DNA of 32,158 bases from Gammaproteobacteria bacterium (lineage in GTDB: Bacteria > Pseudomonadota > Gammaproteobacteria > DRLM01), in contig DRLM01000124.1 in assembly GCA_011375345.1 (NCBI GenBank), positions 1-32,158 of the forward strand. Direction: 5' to 3'. The notes under the pieces are model-generated. The model was not told the DNA's origin and made no database searches. It saw only the letters and a list, made by a program, of their open reading frames with translations. Position numbers and translations under genes: made by a program. Shown in pieces: positions 1-7,276 of this stretch (the first letter of the stretch is position 1; every line of letters begins with the position of its first letter).

Positions 1-2904
1 CTGGAATTCATCCGCGAGACACAGCCGAGAGAGTGGGGCAAGCTGGAGGCCCTGCATGGGGAGGAAACCGGCGAGCGGATCCTGAGTGCCCTGTGCAAGT
101 GGATGGACACCCATGGCGTGCTCACCACCCTGCGCCATGGTTTCAAGTGCTTCGGGCGGACCTTGCGGGTAGCCTTCTTCCGGCCGGCACACGGGCTCAA
201 CCCCGAGCTGGAAGAGCGCTATCAGGCCAACCGGGTGGCGATTACCCGTCAGCTTCGTTTCAGCCCGAAGTCGGAGCGGTCCCTCGACGTTGTGCTGAGC
301 GTCAATGGCATCCCGCTGGTCACGCTGGAGCTGAAGAATCCGCTTTCGGGCCAGACCGTGAGCGATGCGATCCATCAGTACCGGCACGACCGTGATCCAC
401 GCGAAAAGATCTTCGAATTCAAGAAGCGCACCCTGGTCCACTTCGCGGTGGACACCGAAGAGGCCCACATGACCACCCGCCTGGCGGGGGAGGCGACCCA
501 CTTTCTCCCCTTCAACAAGGGTGATGACGGCGGGGCGGGGAATCCGCCAGACCCCGAGGGGCGAGATTACAAGACGGCCTATCTCTGGGAAGAGGTGCTT
601 GCCCGTGACAGCTTCATGGAGCTGCTGGCCCGGTTTCTTCATCTCCAGGTGGAGGAGAAGATGACCGACGAGGGGAAGAAGATCAGGAAGGAGACCATGA
701 TCTTCCCCCGTTATCACCAGCTCGATGCGATACGACGGATGGTGAAGGCCGCCAGGGAAGAGGGCGTGGGCCACAATTACCTGGTGGAACATTCCGCCGG
801 AAGCGGGAAGAGCAACACCATCGCCTGGCTGGCCCATCGGCTCTCCTCACTGCACAACGACAAGGATGAGCGGGTGTTCGACAGCGTGGTGGTCATCACT
901 GACCGGGTGGTGCTGGACCGGCAGTTGCAGGAGACCATCTACCAGTTTGACCATCGCCAGGGTGTGGTGCAGAAGATCGATGAGGACTCCCGTCAGCTCG
1001 CCGAGGCCCTCGAGGCCGGGGTGCCCATCATCATCACGACCTTGCAGAAGTTCCCGTTTGTCTCAGGGCAACTGCTGAAGATGGCCGGGGAACGGGGCGA
1101 GGCGGCACGGGGACATCTGCCGACCCGCAAATATGCGGTCATCATCGACGAGGCCCACAGCTCCCAGTCCGGCGAGACGGCCACGGAACTCAAGGCTGTG
1201 CTGGGTGGCCTGCATCTGCTGAAAAAGGCACGGGAGGAGGCCAAGGAAGAGGGTGAGCCGGAACTGGAGCGCCTGTTCCGCTCCATGGCCAAGCGTGGCC
1301 GGCAGCCCAACATGAGTTTCTTCGCCTTTACCGCCACGCCCAAACACAAGACCCTGGCCATTTTCGGCCGCAACGGCGAACCCTTCCACCGCTACACCAT
1401 GCGCCAGGCCATCGAGGAAGGTTTCATCATGGATGTGCTGGCCAACTATGTGACCTACAAGACCTATTACAAACTGGTCAAGCGGGCGGAAGACGATCCC
1501 GAGGTGGAGCGGAAGCAGGCGGCACGGGCGCTGGCGCGCTTTATGCGACTGCATCCGCACAATATCGCGCAGAAGACCGAGATCATGGTCGAGCACTTCC
1601 AGCAGCACACCCGCCACAAGATCGGCGGTCGTGCGAAGGCCATGGTGGTGACAGGCTCCCGGCTGGAGGCAGTGCGATACAAGCAGGCCTTCGACACCTG
1701 TATTCGTGAGAAGGGTTACCCGATCCGCACTCTGGTGGCCTTCTCCGGAACGGTCGAGGATGACAAGGTACCGGGTAAAAGCTACACCGAAGTAGAAATG
1801 AACGACGGGGTGAAAGAGAAGGAACTGCCGGAGACCTTTGCCAAGCCGGAATACCGGTTGCTCCTGGTGGCCGAGAAATACCAGACCGGGTTTGACCAGC
1901 CGCTTCTGCACACCATGTATGTGGACAAGCGTCTGTCAGGCATCCAGGCCGTTCAGACCCTCTCCCGCCTCAATAGGACCCACCCGCTCAAGGAAGACAC
2001 CTTCGTCCTCGATTTTGTGAATGACCCCGGTGAAATCCAGGAGGCTTTCCGCCAATACTATGAAGGATCGGTGATAGGTGAGGAGGTGGATCCGGACCGG
2101 CTATATGAGATCAAGGCCGAGCTGGATGCCTCTGGTATTTACCTTCAGGATGAGGTGGATGAGTTTTCGAGAATCTTCTTCGCCCCGAAACGAAAGCAGA
2201 GCCCTTCCGATCACAAGGCCGTGAATGCGCTGCTTGACAAAGCGGTGGCCCGTTTTCAGCAGTTGCAGAAGGACGCGGAGGAGGAAGCCGAGGACTGGCG
2301 TGGCAAAACCCGGGCGTTTCGCAATCTGTACACCTTTCTCAGCCAGGTGATTCCCTACCAGGACAGCGATCTGGAAAAACTCTACACCTGGCTCAGGCAT
2401 CTTGCATTGAAACTTCCCAGGCGCAAGAGCGGGCGCGGATACCAGTTCGATGAGGAGGTGGAACTGGAATATTACCGCCTGCAAAAGATCAGCGAAGGCT
2501 CGATCAGTCTGCATGAAGGTTATGCCAGACCGCTGGACGGTCCGCGTGAGGTGGGAACCGGAATGGTGCGCGAGGACAACGTGCCGTTGTCCCGCCTCAT
2601 CGACATCATCAACGAGCGCTTTGGCGGCGAACTGACCGGGGCGGACCAGCTGTTCTTTGACCAGATTGCGGAGGCCGCGGCTTTGGATAAAGGGTTGCAA
2701 CAGGCGGCGCAGGTGAATCCCCTGGATAAATTTCAGTTGCTGTTCAAGCAAACGCTGGAGTCTCTGTTTATCGAACGCATGGAGATGAATGAGGAACTCT
2801 TCACAGAGTACATGAGCAACGCGGAAATGCAGGCCCTGGTGGCGGCCTGGTTGGGACGGCAGGTGTACTCGCGTTTGTCAGGTGAAGATAGAAAGCAAGA
2901 ATGA
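1..2904 (+). CDS. hsdR: Type I restriction endonuclease R subunit (5' end outside window)
   Basis: This is the motor and nuclease subunit of a type I restriction-modification complex, which translocates DNA using ATP and cleaves unmethylated DNA. The frame is open from base 1, and the residues before the first ATG at 103 (FIRETQPREWGKLEALHGE and onward) match the usual HsdR N-terminal region, so the true start lies upstream and 103 is internal. Numbering residues from base 1, a PD-(D/E)xK-type nuclease is visible (D96, then E110-L-K112), a Walker A motif AGSGKS ends at S271, a DEAH box IIDEAH lies near 381-386, and the helicase motif QTLSRLNR follows in the second RecA domain. The in-window part is 967 residues, so little appears to be missing. 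The matching hsdM and hsdS genes are not seen; they may lie upstream. By eye the gene is less GC-rich than the genes after 3374, which fits horizontal acquisition. Identification is firm. Confidence 0.95.
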   Translation: MEFIRETQPREWGKLEALHGEETGERILSALCKWMDTHGVLTTLRHGFKCFGRTLRVAFFRPAHGLNPELEERYQANRVAITRQLRFSPKSERSLDVVLSVNGIPLVTLELKNPLSGQTVSDAIHQYRHDRDPREKIFEFKKRTLVHFAVDTEEAHMTTRLAGEATHFLPFNKGDDGGAGNPPDPEGRDYKTAYLWEEVLARDSFMELLARFLHLQVEEKMTDEGKKIRKETMIFPRYHQLDAIRRMVKAAREEGVGHNYLVEHSAGSGKSNTIAWLAHRLSSLHNDKDERVFDSVVVITDRVVLDRQLQETIYQFDHRQGVVQKIDEDSRQLAEALEAGVPIIITTLQKFPFVSGQLLKMAGERGEAARGHLPTRKYAVIIDEAHSSQSGETATELKAVLGGLHLLKKAREEAKEEGEPELERLFRSMAKRGRQPNMSFFAFTATPKHKTLAIFGRNGEPFHRYTMRQAIEEGFIMDVLANYVTYKTYYKLVKRAEDDPEVERKQAARALARFMRLHPHNIAQKTEIMVEHFQQHTRHKIGGRAKAMVVTGSRLEAVRYKQAFDTCIREKGYPIRTLVAFSGTVEDDKVPGKSYTEVEMNDGVKEKELPETFAKPEYRLLLVAEKYQTGFDQPLLHTMYVDKRLSGIQAVQTLSRLNRTHPLKEDTFVLDFVNDPGEIQEAFRQYYEGSVIGEEVDPDRLYEIKAELDASGIYLQDEVDEFSRIFFAPKRKQSPSDHKAVNALLDKAVARFQQLQKDAEEEAEDWRGKTRAFRNLYTFLSQVIPYQDSDLEKLYTWLRHLALKLPRRKSGRGYQFDEEVELEYYRLQKISEGSISLHEGYARPLDGPREVGTGMVREDNVPLSRLIDIINERFGGELTGADQLFFDQIAEAAALDKGLQQAAQVNPLDKFQLLFKQTLESLFIERMEMNEELFTEYMSNAEMQALVAAWLGRQVYSRLSGEDRKQE

Positions 2905-2926
2905 AGAGACGGGCTCAGGCTATAGC

Positions 2927-3101
2927 TATTAACCCGGCAATCAAACAGGTCGTGCTGACCTGTTTGATTGCCGCCCGCGAAATACGGGCGCCATTGTGCG
3001 AAATGGCTGGTATTTCGCGGGCTCGCATTGACTTGCGCCAATGGCGGCACATCCCTGTGCCGCGCTATTAACCCACGACAATCCTAATTGCCGGGTTAAT
3101 A
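2927..3101. repeat. MITE-like palindromic element with 15-bp terminal inverted repeats
   Basis: The ends are perfect inverted repeats: tattaacccggcaat at 2927-2941 and its exact reverse complement at 3087-3101. If the outer TA is read as a target duplication, the element is 2929-3099. The interior is nearly all stem-loop: 2936-2951 pairs perfectly with 2957-2972 (16 bp, 5-nt loop); 2973-2985 pairs with 3010-3022 (13 bp) around an inner stem 2990-2995/3002-3007; 3044-3051 pairs with 3056-3063; 3067-3074 pairs with 3093-3100. There is no coding capacity. This architecture is what small non-autonomous transposable elements show; assignment to a particular IS family is not possible from the window. 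It lies 22 bases after the hsdR stop. Confidence 0.6.
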
Positions 3102-3210
3102 ACAAGAGATAATCTCTGACTGTGGCGGGTATCCCTGTTTCAGAACAAGCGTTAAGTTATTGATTTTGCCAGCCCTGATCTTCCCGGGGTTGGGCCTCGC
3201 AAAGAGTCTT

Positions 3211-3260
3211 AAAAGGGCTCTGACCCCTTTTATTCTGACCCCTTTTGCCCTCTTTTGCCC
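3211..3260. repeat. Tandem short repeat with terminator-like hairpin
   Basis: The 13-mer tctgacccctttt occurs twice (3219-3231 and 3234-3246), followed by two copies of ttttgccc (3243-3250, 3253-3260). The run aaaaggg at 3211-3217 pairs with ccctttt at 3225-3231 and is followed by T-rich sequence. Such ggggtcaga/tctgacccc words are familiar from intergenic debris near REP-associated or IS200-like transposases, but no transposase gene is present here, so that link is only a suggestion. Confidence 0.4.
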
Positions 3261-3298
3261 TTGGGGGCGGTGGCGGAGCGGCCAAAGAGGGGGGAGGT

Positions 3299-3327
3299 TT
3301 GCGGCGGCAGGGCGTGAATGATATAAA
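3299..3327 (+). promoter_or_regulatory. Candidate sigma70 promoter for the xre-hyf operon
   Basis: A -35-like ttgcgg (3299-3304) is followed after 17 bases by tataaa (3322-3327). Transcription would begin around 3334, inside or next to the inverted repeat at 3330-3345. This is a sequence match only. Confidence 0.45.
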
Positions 3328-3329
3328 AT

Positions 3330-3345
3330 GCATCACAATTGATGC
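3330..3345. promoter_or_regulatory. Inverted repeat, possible XRE operator
   Basis: The sequence gcatcacaattgatgc has perfect 6-base arms around a 4-base centre. It sits directly after the candidate -10 element and 28 bases before the HTH gene, the usual place for an autoregulatory operator. Binding by the adjacent HTH protein is inferred from position. Confidence 0.45.
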
Positions 3346-3373
3346 GTTGATAACTTATAGTGATATGTGAAAT

Positions 3374-3637
3374 ATGATCACCGCCGCCCAAATCCGTGCC
3401 GCCCGGGGCTTGCTGGGGATGGACCAGCGCGCCCTGGCCGGGGCCGCCGGCCTGTCTTTGCCCACTGTCCAGCGCATGGAGGCCAGTGACGGTGTGGTGC
3501 GGGGGAATGTGGATTCCCTGGTCAAGGTGGTGGAGGCGCTGGAGCGGGCCGGGGTGGAGCTGATCGCGGAGGGGGCGGTCAGTGCCGGGGGCGGCCGCGG
3601 GGTGCGGCTGAAGTCGCCGGGCGGGTCTGGCCAGTGA
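3374..3637 (+). CDS. Small XRE-family helix-turn-helix regulator
   Basis: This 87-residue protein is a stand-alone XRE/Cro-type DNA-binding protein. The HTH spans about residues 3-60 (AAQIRAARGLLGMDQRALAG, then the recognition segment LSLPTVQRME), followed by a helix VKVVEALERAGVELI, as is common in compact single-domain regulators. The ATG at 3374 has no strong Shine-Dalgarno sequence, only a weak gtga a few bases upstream. Its stop overlaps the GTG start of the hyfB-like gene (3634-3637), so the two are probably translationally coupled, and the protein is likely a dedicated, possibly autoregulatory, controller of the following complex. An inverted repeat at 3330-3345 is a candidate operator. 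The family call is good; the target and signal are unknown. The C-terminal tail (about residues 68-87) is rich in Gly and may be disordered. Confidence 0.85.
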   Translation: MITAAQIRAARGLLGMDQRALAGAAGLSLPTVQRMEASDGVVRGNVDSLVKVVEALERAGVELIAEGAVSAGGGRGVRLKSPGGSGQ

Positions 3638-5643
3638 GCGCTTTTTCTCCATTGGGGCTGGCCGCGGTGGCGGTGGTTCTGGCGCTGTTGTCGGCGCTGG
3701 TGGCCTTGTTCGCATCGTTTTATCCCCGCTTGCTGCGTGTGTTCAGCGCGCCCTTGTTTGCCCTGGCGGGGCTGGCGGCCGTGATGGGCGGGGGCTGGGC
3801 GCTGCTGCACGGTGGCGTGGCGCGGGCGGAGGTGGCGCTGGGGCTGCCCTGGCTGCCCTGGCAGTGGCGGCTGGATGCCTTGTCCGGCTTTTTCCTTTGT
3901 GTCATTGGCGTGGTGGGCGCGGCCGTGGGGCTGTACGCACCGGGCTACCTGCGGGGTTTTGAGCATGGCCGCGAGTCCTTGCCGGTGCTGGGCGGTTTCA
4001 GCGGCCTGTTTCTGGTGGGCATGATGGGGGTGGTGCTGGCCGACGATGCCTTTTCGTTCATGATCGCCTGGGAGCTGATGTCCCTGTCCTCCTATTTTCT
4101 GGTGGCTTTTCATCATGATAACGCCGCCAACCGGCGCGCGGCTTTCTTGTATCTGCTCATGGCGCATCTCGCGGGTCTGGCCATTTTGCTGGGTTTCGGG
4201 GTGCTGGCCGGTTTCGGCCACGGTTTTGCCTTCGATGCCCTGCGCGGCGCGGAGCTGTCCTTCGGCTGGGCCAGCGTGGTCTTTGCGCTGGCCCTGGCCG
4301 GCTTCGGTATGAAGGCGGGCTTGGTGCCGCTGCACGCCTGGTTGCCTGAGGCCCATCCGGTGGCGCCGTCGCACATCTCGGCGCTGATGTCGGGAGTGAT
4401 GTTGAAGGTGGCGGTGTACGGCTTTATCCGGGTGGTGTTCGATCTCATCGGCCAGTTCCACTGGCAGTGGGGCGTGGTGGTGCTCGTCGTTGGCAGCGTC
4501 TCGGCCCTGCTGGGGGTTTTGTATGCCCTGATGCAGCACGACCTCAAACGTCTGCTGGCCTATCACTCGGTGGAAAACATCGGGATCATCTTCATCGGCC
4601 TGGGGCTGGCCCTTTTGTTTCTGGCCGAGGGGCATGCGGTGGTGGGGACCGTGGCCTTTGTCGCCGCCCTCTATCACACCATCAACCACGCGCTGTTCAA
4701 GGGGCTGTTGTTCCTTGGCGCCGGTGCCATCCTGCACAGCGCCAATGAGCGTGATCTGGAAAAAATGGGCGGTCTGCTGCGGCGCATGCCCTGGACCGGG
4801 CTGTTTTTCCTCATCGGCTGCATCGCCATCGCGGCGTTGCCGCCCTTCAACGGTTTCGTTTCGGAATGGCTCACTTTTCAGGCGGCGCTGCAGGCCTGGC
4901 AACTGGACAGTGGCGTGCTGCGTTCCCTGGTGCCCGTCGCCGCGGCCATGCTGGCCCTGACCGGCGCCCTGGCGGCGGCCTGTTTCGTTAAAGTCTACGG
5001 CGTGGCCTTTCTGGGCCAGGCCCGCAGCCGGGCTGTGCGCCGCGCCCGGCCGGTGCCCCGCAGCATGCGGGCGGGCCAGGGGGTGCTGGCGCTGGGTTGT
5101 CTGGTGCTGGGGGTGTTGCCCACGGCCTTCGTGGAGGTGTTCGACGCCGTGCCCAAGCAAGTCCTGGGCCACGGCCTGCAACAGGCCACGGCCCACGGCT
5201 GGTTGTGGCTGACGCCGGTGTCACCGCAGACCGCCAGCTACGGTGCGCCCCTGGTGGCGCTGACCTTGTTCGTGGTGCTGGGGCTGGGGCTGTGGCTGCT
5301 CGGCCGCGGCATCCGCCGGGTGCGCCGCTGCGATGCCTGGGACTGCGGCTTCGCTCCGCCCACGCCCCGCATGCAATACACCGCCAGCGCGTTTGCCCAG
5401 CCCATCCGGCGGGTGTTCGGGCTGTTGTTTCAGGTGGACGAGGGGGTGGAGGTTCGGGAGGACGGCCGCTTGCGCCACCGTCTGCAGGTGGGCGACCGCT
5501 TTTGGGGGCTGCTTTATCTGCCCGTGGCGCGGGCCGTGGAACGGGCGGCGCGGCAGGTGGTGCGCCTGCAATCGGGCCATGTGCGCATTTATCTGGCTTG
5601 GACGCTGGGAACCCTGCTGGTGCTGCTGTGGCTGATGGCATGA
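3634..5643 (+). CDS. hyfB: HyfB-like proton-translocating antiporter subunit of an Ehr-type complex
   Basis: This is a 669-residue multi-pass membrane protein of the NuoL/M/N-MrpA/D family, closest in kind to hydrogenase-4 subunit B. It would form an ion-pumping half-channel in the cytoplasmic membrane. Hallmark charged residues are visible: E147 in the helix FMIAWELMSLSSYF, K227 in GFGMKAGLVPLHAWLPEAH, and K258 in ISALMSGVMLK. The C-terminal part (after about 480) includes the extended region with further hydrophobic helices typical of HyfB proteins. The GTG start at 3634 overlaps the xre stop, and the stop overlaps the next gene (ATGA at 5640-5643). It could alternatively be called an NADH dehydrogenase-like antiporter subunit, but the following HyfC, HyfE, HyfF, HyfG and HyfI homologues support the hydrogenase-4/Ehr type. 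The family is certain; the pumped ion is not. Confidence 0.92.
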   Translation: MSAFSPLGLAAVAVVLALLSALVALFASFYPRLLRVFSAPLFALAGLAAVMGGGWALLHGGVARAEVALGLPWLPWQWRLDALSGFFLCVIGVVGAAVGLYAPGYLRGFEHGRESLPVLGGFSGLFLVGMMGVVLADDAFSFMIAWELMSLSSYFLVAFHHDNAANRRAAFLYLLMAHLAGLAILLGFGVLAGFGHGFAFDALRGAELSFGWASVVFALALAGFGMKAGLVPLHAWLPEAHPVAPSHISALMSGVMLKVAVYGFIRVVFDLIGQFHWQWGVVVLVVGSVSALLGVLYALMQHDLKRLLAYHSVENIGIIFIGLGLALLFLAEGHAVVGTVAFVAALYHTINHALFKGLLFLGAGAILHSANERDLEKMGGLLRRMPWTGLFFLIGCIAIAALPPFNGFVSEWLTFQAALQAWQLDSGVLRSLVPVAAAMLALTGALAAACFVKVYGVAFLGQARSRAVRRARPVPRSMRAGQGVLALGCLVLGVLPTAFVEVFDAVPKQVLGHGLQQATAHGWLWLTPVSPQTASYGAPLVALTLFVVLGLGLWLLGRGIRRVRRCDAWDCGFAPPTPRMQYTASAFAQPIRRVFGLLFQVDEGVEVREDGRLRHRLQVGDRFWGLLYLPVARAVERAARQVVRLQSGHVRIYLAWTLGTLLVLLWLMA

Positions 5644-6593
5644 ACCCCGCCGCCTGGGTGCTGGCCCTGGGGCAGGGCTTGTTGTACCTCGTCCTGGCCC
5701 CCCTGCTGGCGGGCTGGGTGCGCCGGCTCAAGGCGTGTCTGCAAAACCGCCGGGGTGCGGTTCCCTGGCAGCCTTACCGGGATCTGTACAAGCTGTTCGC
5801 CAAGGAGGCGCGCATGTCCCACAGCGCCTCACTGCTGTTCCGGGCCGCGCCTTATGTTGTGTTCAGCGCCACTTGGCTGGCGGCCTCGGCCGTGCCCCTG
5901 CTCAGCACCGATCTGGCCACCGCCGCCGTGGCCGATGTGATCGTGATTGCCGGCTTGCTGGCTCTGGCGCGCTTTTTCCTCGCCCTGGCGGGCATGGATG
6001 TGGGCACTGCCTTTGGCGGTATGGGGGCCTCGCGGGAGATGTTTGTCTCCGCTCTGGCGGAGCCGGCCATGCTGGTGGCGGTGTTCACCCTGGCCATGAG
6101 TGCCCACAGCACCAATCTGGCGGCGGTGGTGGACTACCAGCTCGGCGGTGCCGATCTGCTCCGGCCCTCCTATCTGTTCGCCCTGGCGGGGCTGGTGCTG
6201 GTGGCCGTGGCCGAGACCGGTCGCATTCCCGTGGACAACCCCGCCACCCACCTGGAGCTGACCATGATCCACGAGGCCATGGTTCTGGAATACTCCGGCC
6301 GCCACCTGGCGCTGATGGAATGGGCGGCGCAGCTCAAGCTGCTGCTCTACGGGGTGCTGCTGGCCAATGTGTTCCTTCCCTGGGGGGTTGCGCAGGACCA
6401 CAGCGCCGCGGCCCTGGGCCTGGCGCTGGCGGCCCTGCTGGGCAAACTGCTGTTGTTGGGTGCGGCCCTGGCCCTGAGTGAAACAGTGCTGGCCAAGATG
6501 CGCCTGTTCCGTGCCCCGGCTTTTCTCAACCTGGCCCTGCTGCTGGCCCTTTTGGGGCTGCTCAGCCACGTGATTCTGGAGGTGGGGGCGTGA
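5640..6593 (+). CDS. hyfC: HyfC-like membrane subunit (NuoH/HycD family)
   Basis: This 317-residue membrane protein is the NuoH-like subunit that connects the membrane arm to the hydrophilic arm in complex I and group 4 hydrogenases. Visible family signatures are the cytoplasmic loop NRRGAVPWQPYRDLYKLF (about residues 37-54) and AETGRIPVDNPATHLELTMI followed by HEAMVLEYSG (about 193-222), whose acidic residues line the proposed coupling path. About eight hydrophobic segments can be seen. The ATG at 5640 overlaps the hyfB stop; the frame is open further upstream to 5097, but that part lies within hyfB, and the family's N-terminus MNPAAWVLALGQGLLY fits the ATG. The stop overlaps the next start (GTGA at 6590-6593). 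The family assignment is strong. Confidence 0.92.
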   Translation: MNPAAWVLALGQGLLYLVLAPLLAGWVRRLKACLQNRRGAVPWQPYRDLYKLFAKEARMSHSASLLFRAAPYVVFSATWLAASAVPLLSTDLATAAVADVIVIAGLLALARFFLALAGMDVGTAFGGMGASREMFVSALAEPAMLVAVFTLAMSAHSTNLAAVVDYQLGGADLLRPSYLFALAGLVLVAVAETGRIPVDNPATHLELTMIHEAMVLEYSGRHLALMEWAAQLKLLLYGVLLANVFLPWGVAQDHSAAALGLALAALLGKLLLLGAALALSETVLAKMRLFRAPAFLNLALLLALLGLLSHVILEVGA

Positions 6594-7276
6594 GCCTGGA
6601 GCAGCTGCCTTTGTTGCAACAGCTTATGCTGGTGCTGGCGGCGCTGGTCTTGTTCACGTCTTTTGCGCTGCTGGAGCAGGCGCGGCTGGTGGCGGCCATT
6701 CACGCCTTTGCCTGGCAGGGGGTGTTGGTGGCGCTGGTGACCATTGTGGTGGCCAGCAGCAGCGGGAAGCTGCACCTGCTGTTTTCCGCGGCGCTGACCC
6801 TGGCCCTGAAGGCCCTGCTGATCCCCTGGATGCTGCGCCGCCTGGTGCGCCGTCTGGCGCTGGACCGTCACCGCGAGCCCCTCAGCCATCCGGCCCTGGC
6901 CATCATGGCGGCCCTGGCCCTGGTGATTTTCAGCTACTGGGCGGTGGCGCCGCTGGTGCACCAGGAGCTGCTGTTCACCCGCAACATCGTCGCCGTCAGC
7001 CTGGCGGTGGTGCTCATCGGCCTGTTGATGATGGTGATCCGGGCCCAGGCCGTGGCCCAGGTGCTGGGCTTTATGTCCATGGAAAACGGCCTGTTTCTGG
7101 CGGCGGTGTCAGCGACCGGGGGCATGCCTTTGGTGGTGGAGCTGGGAGTGGCCTTCGACGTGCTGGTGGCCATGATCCTGTTTGGGGTGTTCTTTTTCCA
7201 GATCCGCGACAGCATCGATTCTCTGGACGTGGACCGCATGAACCGCCTCAGCGAGCGGCTGGAGGACGAGCCGTGA
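6590..7276 (+). CDS. hyfE: HyfE-like membrane subunit (NuoK-related C-terminal part)
   Basis: This 228-residue membrane protein resembles hydrogenase-4 component E. It has about six or seven hydrophobic helices. Two acidic residues lie within membrane segments near the C-terminus, E165 (FMSMENGLFLAAV) and E184 (PLVVELGVAFDVLVA), comparable to the membrane glutamates of NuoK. The last 25 residues are charged and probably cytoplasmic. The GTG start at 6590 overlaps the hyfC stop, and the stop overlaps the next GTG (7273-7276), so translation is coupled on both sides. The sequence is less conserved than its neighbours, and the call rests partly on its position between HyfC and HyfF homologues. 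The role is inferred to be part of the ion-translocating membrane arm. Confidence 0.85.
   Translation: MSLEQLPLLQQLMLVLAALVLFTSFALLEQARLVAAIHAFAWQGVLVALVTIVVASSSGKLHLLFSAALTLALKALLIPWMLRRLVRRLALDRHREPLSHPALAIMAALALVIFSYWAVAPLVHQELLFTRNIVAVSLAVVLIGLLMMVIRAQAVAQVLGFMSMENGLFLAAVSATGGMPLVVELGVAFDVLVAMILFGVFFFQIRDSIDSLDVDRMNRLSERLEDEP

Larger units (their letters stand above)
2905..3373. other. Gene-free region between hsdR and the xre-hyf operon
   Basis: No credible gene is seen in these 469 bases. In order, the stretch holds a nested palindromic element (2927-3101), a small inverted repeat at 3105-3117 (agagataatctct), a tandem short repeat with a terminator-like hairpin (3211-3260), and a promoter/operator region just before the HTH gene (3299-3345). 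The lower GC content at 3320-3373 fits a promoter. Confidence 0.7.

Noticed and set aside
2905..3373. CRISPR array beside the restriction gene
   Set aside because: The repeats here are inverted and nested, not direct repeats with regular unique spacers.
3355..5196. 613-residue open frame on the minus strand
   Set aside because: It is opposite xre and hyfB; composed mainly of Gln, His and Pro, with no domain.
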